A DNA stretch of 64,000 nt from Bufo bufo. Taxonomy: Eukaryota > Chordata > Amphibia > Anura > Bufonidae. The stretch covers positions 138,417,468 to 138,481,467 of the forward strand of contig NC_053390.1 of NCBI RefSeq assembly GCF_905171765.1, read 5' to 3'. The notes under the pieces are model-generated. The model was given only the letters and a program-made list of their open reading frames with translations. It searched no databases and was not told the origin of the DNA. Shown piece by piece: positions 36,246 through 46,642 of this stretch; position 1 is the stretch's first letter; every line of letters starts with the position of its first letter. Both the position numbers and the translations under genes were made by a program.

Positions 36246-38454
36246 CCATTTTGAGGTGCTTTTCAGGTCCAATGTGGTAACTTACATATCTTGTGCTGAC
36301 AACTGTAGAGGCTCTGGGGTAAAATAATAAATGAAACCTCCAAGAATTTACATCATTTTGGAAACTACTCTCCTCTAGTTACTTAGCAAAGGTTGGAATG
36401 AGCATTTTGTCACCAAATAAAATAATGAGAAGGGAAATGAAAATTTGCCAGGTATGGCATTTCTGTGCCAAATATGCTGTGCCTAGCTGGTGCCATTGAA
36501 AACACCCCATACCCTTTAAATTTTTAGGCGTGTTCTGCCAGTTACTGAAATGCCATACATTTAAAAATAAACTGCTATGTGAGTATGCTGCAGGGTTGAG
36601 AAAGTAAAGACCACCTTTTGTAGCACAGATTTTGATGGGTTGGTTTACAGGCATCATGTTGCTATTAAACAGCCCCTGGGGTAGTAGTACAGACATTTTC
36701 TGAGAACCATACTTTTTTTTCTCTCTTGACTGAGCTGTGTGAGGGCTTATTTTTTCAAGATGAGTTTCCATTATTATTGGTACTATTTTGGGGTTTATAT
36801 GACTTTTTGATCACTTCTTATATTGCTTTTTGAGAAGCATGATAAAGAAAAGGAAGTAACTGGGTTTTGTTATTGCAGTATAAGGACAAAGGACATTATT
36901 TCTATTCTGCTGGTCAGTATGATTACAGAGATATCAATTTCATATATTTTTTTTTCATTTTACCACTTTTACACAAAGCATTTTTGTATAAAAAAAAATC
37001 ATATTTTTTGTCACTATTTTTGAAAGTTTTTTTTTTGGGCGATGGTCTTATGTGTGGACACTGTTAACTTTTTTTGTAAAAAAAAATAATAATAATTTTT
37101 TCCGTGGTTCCATCTTGATTGCTTGATATTACCCTTTTTGTGAGGCGACATGACCAAAAAGTAACTGTTCTGTCACCATTTTTTTCTTTTTTTTTTCTTT
37201 ATCTGACAGGATAGATGCTGTGATATTTTTATAGAACATTTTTATGGAGTCTATTCCTTTTTTTTGTTTTGCACAATAAAAGAACTATCTTTAAAATTCT
37301 ATTTTTGTGTCACCATTTTCTGAGACCAAAATGAAAAGAAAAAAAAAAATTTGGGTCTTTAAAGGAGCCATACTGGACATTGCTCCAATTGAGGCACACA
37401 TCTATTTCTTCCCCTTTCAACTTTAGAGTGGGTGCTGTATTTATCTTTTCTGTTGAGCCATTCTCTGATAGCCATATATTTTCTATTTTTATGGCAATGG
37501 TCCTGTGTGAGAGCTTGTTTTTTTGTGAAATGAGTTGATGTTTCCATTGGTTTGAAATTTGGGGTGCAAAAGATTTTATGATTGCTTGATATTATTTTTA
37601 ATTTTTTTTGCAAGGCAAGTTGACCATACCTAATATACCTATATTTTTTATTTGTTTAGTTATTTTAATTGTAAGGGTGCCATTTTTTTTAACTTGAAAG
37701 TTATTTTTTTTTTAAAACATTTTTTTGGGACTTTAACTTTTGGGGGTCCCTTTTTCCAAAGGAGTACAATACATGCTATATTGTATTGCATTGGAATTGT
37801 CAGTTTTACACTGATAGTTTGCCTATGAGACCCAGCCTCATAGCAGGGAGGCCCTGAAGTCTTTTGGCACCTCATATCACGGGGAGCGGATGGGGTATGA
37901 GAGTAAGCACCTTCCCTCTCTAAACTTCTTAGATGCTGCATTCAGAATTGACCATGGCATCTAAGGGGTTATCCATCAGAATCTACATTTTCACTGATGC
38001 CACCGTATACAGGAGGGCACCTGACACTGATTGAGTGAGTGCCTACTTGATCAGAGCGCCGTCCTTTAAGGGTTAAACATCAGTTTATATATATAAATGC
38101 AAACAGAGGACCAATGAGAAAGTTTAAACTTAGTACCTAAAGGGGTAAAGCAGCATCCGGTAGACATGAGCAAGAAATGGCAGAGGTCCTTAAGTAGTAA
38201 CAGTTAAGGAAATACCGTGTGAGAGAGCATTGGATAGGTTAATCAGATCTAGTGGCCTTGAATGCTTTCCAAGAGCTCCAATCAGAAGTTATCAAAGAGT
38301 CTCTATGAGATTTGTGTCCATGTATGAATACAAAAGAGTACAGTTATCCACCAGAAGTTTCACCAAAATGTAGAAAAGTACCAGATGGTACTACTCAGTG
38401 TTGAGGCATCTACAAAATTGGAGACACACAAGGTGGAGTGGTAGCTCACCTAAG

Positions 38455-40166
38455 GACCTTACGAGCTCAGGAAAAAAGGATCCTTACAATCAAAAAAACA
38501 GGCTGATAGCCTTATTCCTGAACATCCAAAAGTAGCCTGCTTGTATATGCTCCCTAAGGTCCATAAAAATGCCACCTGCCCCCCTGGATGTCTGATAGTC
38601 TCAGGGATGGGGAATCTATTGACATTGTGTTACAGCCACTTGTGGAACAATTGCCGTCTTTTGTGAAGGACACTACGGATCTTCTACGTCGACTGAACGA
38701 TTTGCATCTGGAACCAGACATGTGGATGGAATCCTGTGATGTTGAATTGCTCTACACAAGCATCCTTCATAGAGACGGAAGCAGTTCTTTTTTTTTTCTT
38801 TTCTGACTATGGCGGACATAGATGATGAAATGGGTGAGTTCATTTTAGAACTGCTGGAATTTGTCCTTACCCACAATTGTTTTCTGTTTGGGGATGCCTT
38901 CTACCTGCAGCTCCAGGGGACAGCGATGGGGGCGGCCTGTGCGCCGTCCATTGCCAACCTGTTCCTGGGGCTGTGGGAAAGAGGTGTTACTCACAGAGAC
39001 ATTTGATATGATCAGTGGGATCCAGATGTGGGCACGCTACATTGATGACATCTTCATCGTGTGGCAGGGCCCACGGTCTTGATTCACCGAGCTAGTGGGG
39101 GCTTCGAACCAAAATAATCGGAACATCACATTGACTTATAGGATTAACAAAACATGTCTGGATTTTCTGGATGTTCAAATCTTGGTGGATGAGACAGGAA
39201 AAATATCCACTGACCTTTTTCGTAAAGAAACCTCCACGAATTCAGACTTACACGCAGATTCATGTCATCCATCAAATCTTATTCAAAATATACCATACTG
39301 CCAATTTTTGAGGGCCAAAAGGATCTGCGCGACGGAAGAATCTTTTGAAATACAGTCTCAGGACCTTTGGAAAAGGTTTCTAGATCGTGGATACCCCAGA
39401 GCAAAGATCTCAAAAGGATATAATAAGGCCAAAGTGGCAAAAAGAGATCAACTACTAGTGTACCGTCAGAAACATCAAAATCAAGATGATAAGGTACGCT
39501 TTATTACATCGTATAGTCCTCAGTGGCGTCTGATGAAAGACGCCTTGATGAAATATTGGGAGGTACTACATCTAGAACCCATTCTGACCAAGTCTGTCCC
39601 CTTTTGCCCTTCCATTGCCTGCCTATAGGCGCACAAAAAACTTAAAATTTATTGGTAAAAAGTTACCACTCTGGCCACCATCCACAGAGAAGTTTTGGTT
39701 CCAAGGGCCCAAAGTGGGGGTGTTTTCCATGTGGGAAATATGTGGCCGGGCCTCACATTTATGCAATCCTATTAAGAGCAACAGACAGTACATCATTACC
39801 CATAACATCATGTGTAATACTTTAGGGGTGATCTACTTGGCGACTTGCCCATGCCAATGTGTTTACATAGGCATGACTACAAGGGAATTGAAGAGACGGA
39901 CACGGGAACACGTCCTAGGTATAGAAGCAGCTAGGAATGAGGAGAATATAACTATGCTTAAACCTATCCCCAGGCACTTCAAGCAATTTCATAACTGCGA
40001 CAGCACCAAGTTCCGGGTCAGAGGCATTGACCGCTTTTATATCACAGCGCGTGGTGGTAATTGGAAGAAAATATTGGCACAGAAGGAGGTAAGATGTATT
40101 CATGAACTAGATTGCATGATACCTAGGGTATTGAATGAGGATATGTCCTTTGCCTCATATCTATAA
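38455..40166 (+). pseudogene. Penelope reverse transcriptase with GIY-YIG endonuclease
   Basis: Penelope-type polymerases copy RNA at a nick made by their own GIY-YIG nuclease. Seen in order: CLYMLPKVHKNATCPPG at about 38,545; a thumb/finger region LQPLVEQLPSFVKDTTDLL and a CDVELLYTS block (38,620-38,765); FYLQLQGTAMGAACAPSIAN (38,900-38,960); the catalytic RYIDDIFIVW at about 39,035-39,065; and CLDFLDVQILVDETGKI with FRKETSTNSDLHADSCHPSN (39,150-39,270). The nuclease at 39,828-39,910 has GVIYLATCPCQCVYIGMTTR followed by RTREHVLGI, which fits the GIY-YIG pattern with its Arg and following His. Frameshifts after 38,806, 39,006, 39,082 and 39,628 break the gene. The class is certain; subfamily (Neptune- or Poseidon-like) is a guess. 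Confidence 0.88.
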
Positions 40167-41465
40167 CGCATAATAGGTGCTTTGGATATGCATTTTTGGG
40201 GTTCTATTTGCGCATCCTAGTCCCTTGTTTTTATTGTTTTAAATTCCATATGCTTTTAATTTTGACTGTTTTCCCCCCTTTTTTTCTTTTTCTTATTAGT
40301 GCTTACCTGCTCGTGGTGTGTCTAGGAGGGCCGGATGGATGGCTTTGATTGTGTCGGTTCCATATGCCGCCCCCTTGTGGAGTTTTTTTCTTGCCTTATC
40401 CTCTGTTGGGATCTTGTGGAGGGGTTGCTGAGCCGGTTGGGCATCTGTCTGTTTTCCCCTGTAGGGAAGGGTTTATCTGAAATAATAAAGCATCAGTCAC
40501 TTTTGGACATTTAACAACATCTTTTACATTATTATATGAATTTAGGAGGCCTTTGGAGGTTTTTTAACTAACTTTTTAATTAATTAATCAATTATTATAT
40601 TGCACTTACATATGATCTTTTTCTTGCATAGGTTTATATAAATTAAGTATTTATTTTATTTATAAATTATTCACGTTCATTTACATTTTATATATTTATT
40701 TGGCATTAACACTGGTAAATAATATGCTTATACGATTTGATTTGTTTTCTTGCACACACCTTATATGTGTCTTTTTTCTCCCCTTTCTCAGTTCATCGCC
40801 TTCTTTTCCATCACCATCACTCACACTTGTCACACATTTTCACCTCTTTTTGACCTACATTTATTCTCTTGACACTTTTGTTTCACTATTGCATAGCCTT
40901 ATTGTCCTTGTATCTATTAGAGCTTTAGTTTTTTTGTTATTACTGCCCAGGACCACGTGATGCGGCGCTGATGTGCCGATTATAGGCAACCTGAGCGTCT
41001 GAAGTGTCATCATAGTTAGTTATAGGACCTAGCATGTAATTCTGCCCTTGTCCGGCCCCTCCGGAGGTGTGGCCATGTGTGTATATATATCTACGTGCAC
41101 TTATTGGTTATATCCTGTTGTCCTTTTCTGAGTCATTTTATATTATGAATGGTGCCTCTATATTTTTGATGTGATACATTTGTAATTTTTATGTCTGCGG
41201 CTTTCCGGCATTTATAATGGTGGCTGTGGACCTGGGTGACGTCGGACTGACGTATCGGTCACATGCACCCCACGTGGTCGGTGCGTCATCCCGGCTGAGC
41301 TTCAGGTCCTATGCCTCCGCATCTAATCGACCCTCGCTGTGATCATGTGATCTGCTATGTGACACCTCATTGGAGGGCATTGTCTAGGACACACCTTGTA
41401 GTAATTTAGTTCATTAATTTACACCTGGGAAGACGCGACAAAAAGAGGAGATCTGTACTAGTTTC

Positions 41466-41500
41466 TTGTCCCCGGAAGAAGCCAGTTCACTGGCGAAACT
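41466..41500 (+). ncRNA. Hammerhead-like motif in Penelope 3' region
   Basis: CGGAAGA (one mismatch to the CUGANGA core) is followed by one extra A, a perfect 5-bp hairpin GCCAG-TTCA-CTGGC, then GAAAC. This is the order of a type hammerhead core, stem II and GAAA box. Penelope-like elements are known to carry hammerhead ribozymes. Stems I and III are not evident, so the copy is probably decayed. Confidence 0.4.
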
Positions 41501-42383
41501 ACATCGGGAGGAGGCGGCTGAGGGATCCACACGCATCTTGGGGTATTTTTTGCTACTAACTTCCACATATAGCCTGTTATCCTGCCTTATTATTAGACAT
41601 CTACGTCTGGGGCTTGTATTTTTTCATGTCGGCTTTCTGTGTGTTTTTTTCTCTAATTCTGTGTGCCCCTGTGTGCCAACACCTCAGTCCCTCTAGGTTT
41701 TTTTTTTTGTTCCTCGCTGAAGGTTTCCCCCTTCCTTACTGCTGATTTTATATATGTTACAAGTACTGTTTAATGTAAATTTAATAAAGACTTTCTATGT
41801 TTCTATATGGAAGTCTTTATTTTATTTTTTGTGTTTAGACTTTGATTCGCTTGGGCTGATCTTAGCATAATGTGTTTCTAACAATCCGGTGATAACATTT
41901 TGTGGGCACTCACCTAAGGACAGCGGCGGTGCTCAATCCAAAAACAGTCCAATAGAATATCAGGATAATGAAGAAATGATAGCACTCACTGTGATCGTCC
42001 AACATTTCTTTATTTTCGTCAAAAGATGCATAAAATGCAATGGTGGCAGGGGCACAGAGAGCCACACAGGCACCATCAGCGGCGACTGCCGTTTCGAGTA
42101 GATATGCTTCCTTAGGCCTTCCAACGTCATGACGTCCATGCATCATTCTTATGTACCAACGCTGATCCTGGTTGTCATGTGCACATGCAACCAAGCATAG
42201 TCATATTAAATTGCACATTTAAATTCAAAACATTACTAATACGTTGAATCTTAGATGCTTACAGAAAAACATTTTTATTATTTAATGCCAAAGGGCCCAT
42301 AGCATTAACCCGTATGATCCAACTAGCTTCCTTCTGCAACAAAAGTCTGTGCCTATCGCCCCCTATGGACGGACTAGGAACTG

Positions 42384-44111
42384 TTACTGAATCTGAGCAT
42401 GTAAGTACCCTGGGCCGCCTTCATGAATCTCTCTAACATGTTTGATCAAACGGAGACACCCCTTGCCAGACATTATAGAGTTAAAATGCTCTCTTATTCT
42501 CTCAAATAAATACCTTATTGTCTTCCCAATATAGAAACGACCCCAGGGAAACATTATCAGGTATACTAAAATCCTGTTACTATATGTTATAAGATGATCA
42601 ACTCTATACTGCAGACCTCCAAAATGAAGTACTCTGTACTGAGGATTATGCTTACAGAACAAACAGTTGCAACGACGGTTACCTTTGGGTATATAATCTC
42701 TCAACCACATATCTGATCTTTTTTCCATATCTATCTTTTAAAGTATGACTGTGCCTAAATGCTATCATAGGTGCAATGTCTCTTAAAGCTTCGTCCTTAC
42801 TCAAAATATCCCAGTTATGGTATATACTGTAGTTCTACGTTTGACATCCGCCATAGGGCTGTATTTAAATGAGAACATAAATCTGTTCTGTTTACTCTCT
42901 TGTTTCTTAGAAAAACACTTTTTTGATGATAAATCATCTTGGGTTAACTGTGATGCCTTTTACATGGCCTGATGGAGGATTGTGATAACCCCTCTGCAAT
43001 AAACGTTTCTTTAAATCCATAGCTTGGATCATATAGTCTTCTTCACGACTATTAATCCTCCTAAGTCTTAATCCTCGTAAGTCTAACAAACTGACCATAG
43101 GTAACTGGTGACTTAACACTTTGGGGGTGAAAGCTAGTGTCTGTCGTAGTGGAGAAGAGATTTAGTCGCCGTAGGCTTCCTGTAGCCCCTGGTGACCATC
43201 CCTGTTCTCCTCCACCATGACAGACACATCCAAAATTCCAATTCCTGACGCCCAAACTTATAGGTGAACTTCATATTCATATCATTGCATTCATTTAAAT
43301 AAATTGCAAACTCACTGAACTGAGATTCCATGCCCGACCATATAATAAATATATCATCAATATAATGTAAAAACGATTGGATATAATGTAAAAATTGATT
43401 CCTCAATAATAATAAATAAGAAAAAATAAACTTGTCCTCAAAGCGAGCAAGAAAGACGTTAGCAAAAGTGCATGCTACCGGTGTCCCCATTGCAGTACCA
43501 TATTTTTGTTTGTACCACTGATCCCCAAATCTGAAGGTATTATTCACCAAAATTAAGTAAATAGCTTTTTCCACAAACTTAATAAATTACTGGCTCTTAT
43601 CTGTCTCTTCAAGGACTTCTCTGACTGAAGCTACTCCAATATCATGTGGTATACGTGTATACAAACTCTCTACATCCAAAGAGACCAAATGATGTCCCCC
43701 TTGCCACTGAAAAGATCTCAGCGATAGGAGGAAGTCATTTGTGTCCTTTAGATACGAGGGTATATCTTTAAGTAATGGACATAGCCAGTCTAGATATTCA
43801 GATAGGGGTTCAGTGACAGAACCAGTCCCATAGTTGTTGGGACTGGTTCAGTGACAGAACCAGTCCCAACAACTATGGGCTGTCCAGGTGGGCATCCAAG
43901 TTCTTATGGATTTTAGGTAAAAAATACCAAGATGGTTTAGATGGGGACATCGGGAGCAATATTTCAGCTGTTCTTTTAGAGAGGATATCCAATTCCACAT
44001 ATCTACGTAGCAATCCCTACAAATGGGCACATATTTTATTAGTGGGATTACCTGCCAATCTCTCATAAGTATCAGCTTCTTCCAATTGTCTCCTAGCTTA
44101 TGAAAATCCAA
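42384..44111 (-). pseudogene. Penelope reverse transcriptase/GIY-YIG remnant
   Basis: The polymerase part at 43,134-43,574 reads FGDQWYKQKYGTAMGTPVAC, then the catalytic HYIDDIFIIW, then FTYKFGRQELEFWMCLS. The nuclease part at 42,384-42,728 reads NRRCNCLFCKHN followed by LVYLIMFPWGRFYIGKTIRY and RIREHFNSI, matching the GIY-YIG core and its Arg/His motif. The intervening 42,730-43,130 is decayed. A 23-bp perfect hairpin duplication (43,827-43,879) disrupts the N-terminal part. Diverged from element 1, so it is a different family of the same class. Confidence 0.85.
43827..43879. repeat. Perfect 23-bp hairpin duplication
   Basis: Arms 43,827-43,849 and 43,857-43,879 are exact complements (CCCATAGTTGTTGGGACTGG and following TTC) around a 7-nt loop AGTGACA. 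A direct repeat GGTTCAGTGACAGAACCAGT also starts at 43,808 and 43,846. This looks like a templated inverted duplication inside the Penelope remnant. Confidence 0.85.
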
Positions 44112-44920
44112 GACCCAGATCCTAAGATTTTTGCATCTGTTTAGTCAGGATTCACCTATGCCAGAGACCTCCAAGGGTTCCATATCTTTGCAAATTTATC
44201 ATGCGTCCTATCGATCCAGCTAGGCATTTCTTCAAATCTGCAAATTTGTGTCACCTTAGATTTCATTTCTTGTATGGAGGGGGGGTTAGGATCTAGCCAA
44301 TGTAGAGGGATTAATGTTTTAGCTGCCGCTATGGAATGTGAGATCAGATTCTTTTTTGAAGGGGAGTATTGAGAGGTTGGAAGCGCAAGTGCTACTATTT
44401 CTAGTGTGAGTTTAAAACAAGGAGTTGTAAGTTTCCGAATCAATGCTTCTATTTCCCTCCAATAGGGCATGATCTGCGAGCAACTCCACCAGATGTGTGA
44501 TAGGGAGCTTACACCATCTCCACACCTGCAGCATTCTCTAGTAGACGCCAAACCTCTCTTGTATAGAAAGTCAGGGGTTTTATACCACCTTGATAGGAGT
44601 TTAAAATGATTCTCCTGTAGACGGGTGCAGTGGGAGAAACCATGTGAACCTCTTAGTATCTGCTTTACTTCAGTGTCAGTCAGAACCCTATCCAACTCTT
44701 TTTTCCCATTCCCTGATGTACACAGGCTTCAGCGGTTCACCCTCGCCCCCCACCACTGGATGGAGCTTTGATACTTTCTTAGCAGCAGTGAGTGGTGATA
44801 AGATTAGTTTCTCAAATTCAGTCAAGGACCTCTGGAGAAGGTATTTCACTTTCAACTCCCCACACACAGCTTTAATATGAGGCTTTGCTAGGAAAAAACC
44901 TGGAAATTCAGTGATCGAGC

Positions 44921-45889
44921 GCGGATGTCACGGCCATGGCTATGACCGTGACTCCTGAACCGCATGCGGTTGTCAGCGGTTTTCTTTGGTTGTCAATCAC
45001 AGGTGAGGGCTGTAGTATTTGCCTCACCTGTGGTTGCCGCTGGCAACAGTATGTATGTGGCAGCGTAGCAGTCTGAGCTGTGCCATTGCAGCTTGCTATG
45101 TTGTGCATGCGGTTTTGTGTGATGTGTGTATGTGTGCACTTGCTTTTTATGTTATTGTGTGCACTTCTCCTTTAAGTGGTGTTTTCCCTTCCCTGGTGTT
45201 GGAAGGGTTAATCTCCTTCCTAGTATGTGTGTGCACTGGGTGTGTCCGACTGTTGGGTGTGGCTTCTTGGCCTATAAAGCCTCACTGCTTTTGCAGGCCT
45301 GCAGGTTGCTTCAGCCATGCTTAGCTGAAAGCAGCCTCCTGTCTTTACTACCTGCCAGTAAGAGCCACCCCTGTGGTCATAACCATAATGTCGCTTTAAG
45401 TTATTTCTAGTTATGTGTGATGTCCGTGTGATGTTTTATATGTGATTTTGTGCAGCTATGGATCTGGGTCCCTGTGTGGGGATGCGTTTGTGATCTGCAC
45501 CCTGCTAACACAGGGATCCAGTCAGCAAGGCTGTGGCAGGTAGGTGGAACTCTTTGTTCACCTGCCATATCCATAGAGCTGTTTATGTCTCCCCTTTTCC
45601 TGCAGCTTGGCCGTTGAGACTCCTGCTCCTCCGTGTCTAGGAGGAGTGGGCTTGTCTTACTCAGCTCCTAGGTGAGGGTCATCTTGAGGGCTAGCAGGGA
45701 CTTTTAGGTTCCGGAGCATGGGCCCTCCTACCATCAAGGTTGGCTCATGTAGCTAGGAGCCAGGGTCAGGTTAGGGATGCGTTTAGGAGGTGACCTGCTC
45801 CCTAATCCTGTCTTCATGGCCAAGCAGCCGTAACATCACCGGGCTGCACACGGCTGAGGATTTCCCCCATCCTCAGCCGTGACAGCGGA
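44921..45889. mobile_element. Solo LTR with GCGGA duplication
   Basis: The sequence 44,926-45,884 (959 bp) starts TGTCACGGCC and ends CAGCCGTGACA, and is flanked by perfect 5-bp GCGGA (44,921-44,925 and 45,885-45,889). No internal coding region remains, so this is the product of LTR-LTR recombination. A CTATAAAG box at about 45,272 suggests plus orientation. It interrupts the L1 ORF2 C-terminal region. It is unrelated in sequence to the LTRs of the element next door. Confidence 0.88.
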
Positions 45890-46045
45890 AGAGCTTCTAA
45901 AATGGAAGCTTCCACATTTGGGGTGATTTCACCCAGCTTTACCGATGTTAGGGAGTTCCACAAATGTGGTTTGTCTAAATTATCACGATTTAGGAGGTCT
46001 GGTAATAGGCTCACTGGCAGCAGAGGAGATGGGTCAGGAGCTAAT

Positions 46046-46623
46046 TGTCACGTACCGGCAGGACAGGTAGTGGATCCTCTGGACCAGAGAGGCGATGGCG
46101 CGGGTTGTACTAGAGGACCGGTTCTAAGCAGTTACTGGTCTTCACCAGAGCCCGCCGCAAAGCGGGATGGATTTGCTGCGGCGGTAACTACCAGGTCGTG
46201 TCCCCTAGTAACAACTCGACCTCTCTGGCTGGTGATATGGCGTGGTACACAGGGAGAAGGCAAGAGCGAAGTCGGACGTAGCAGCGGTCAGGGCAGGCGG
46301 CAAAGGTTCAAAGGCGAGTGGACGGTAGCAACAGGTACGGCAACAGGTAAGGCAAACAAACATAGAAAGGAACGCTTTCTCTGAGGCACAAGGCACAAAG
46401 ATCCGGCAGAAAGCTGTGGGAGGAGAAGGTATAAATGGGCAGTGCACAGGTGCAGCCTAATTAAGTCAGCACTGCCTCTCACAACCTTAACCCTTAATAA
46501 CCCCTTTGGACCAGGAACCAATCAGAGCGAGGACGCACACGCCGAGACGCTGGAGTGCTGCCTGGGGGCATACGCTGTGAGCGCTCCGAGGCCAGCAGGG
46601 GACCCGGAGCGCTCAGCGTAACA
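46046..46623 (-). repeat. 3' LTR of the chromovirus
   Basis: 578 bp, TGTTACGCTGAGCG to GGTACGTGACA on the minus strand. Compared with the 5' LTR it lacks about 50 nt near 46,525 (the stretch containing CGGTGCACTGGTCC in the other copy). It keeps the TATAAATG box (about 46,430) and the GATCCGGC start-region motif (about 46,399). Confidence 0.95.
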
Positions 46624-46626
46624 GTA

Positions 46627-46642
46627 CCCCCCCCCCCCCTTT
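46627..46642 (-). promoter_or_regulatory. Polypurine tract
   Basis: On the minus strand AAA followed by 13 G, ending 3 nt before the 3' LTR. It primes plus-strand DNA synthesis in LTR elements. It lies within the pol reading frame. Confidence 0.85.

Larger units (their letters stand above)
34715..38076. mobile_element. Possible non-autonomous piggyBac-like element
   Basis: Candidate boundaries are TTAA at 34,715-34,718 followed by CCCCTTCACGAC, and GTCCTTTAAGGG followed by TTAA at 38,073-38,076. These ends are short and imperfect inverted repeats. The interior is long, A/T-rich and non-coding, with repeated GAGGGCTT(A/G)TTTTTT blocks near 36,740 and 37,510, and it carries a MITE and a solo LTR as later insertions. 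TTAA is common in A/T-rich DNA, so the pairing could be chance. If wrong, the region is simply decayed repeat with no gene. Confidence 0.35.
38100..41815 (+). mobile_element. Penelope-like element 1 (plus strand)
   Basis: A degraded but near full-length Penelope-like retroelement: reverse transcriptase at about 38,455-39,630, GIY-YIG endonuclease at 39,615-40,166, then a 1.6-kb non-coding 3' region with AATAAA sites (about 40,484 and 41,783) and a hammerhead-like motif at 41,473-41,498. The 5' part (38,100-38,455) is non-coding or decayed. It is tail-to-tail with element 2 on the minus strand. Confidence 0.8.
41880..44150 (-). mobile_element. Penelope-like element 2 (minus strand)
   Basis: A minus-strand element with reverse transcriptase (about 42,850-44,111) and GIY-YIG endonuclease (42,384-42,728), 5'-truncated before the reverse-transcriptase N-terminus. 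Its distal end (41,880-42,125) contains a segment (about 41,982-42,030) that matches, in the opposite orientation relative to coding, the 5' end of the fragment at 56.2-57.7 kb. On the minus strand, CTAAGGAAGC...CGAAACGG at 42,089-42,117 resembles a decayed hammerhead core. Confidence 0.8.

Noticed and set aside
46205..46521. Open frames of about 80 codons in the LTR, repeated at 50,964-51,280
   Set aside because: They occur in both LTRs and have no family motif; they are frames across regulatory sequence.
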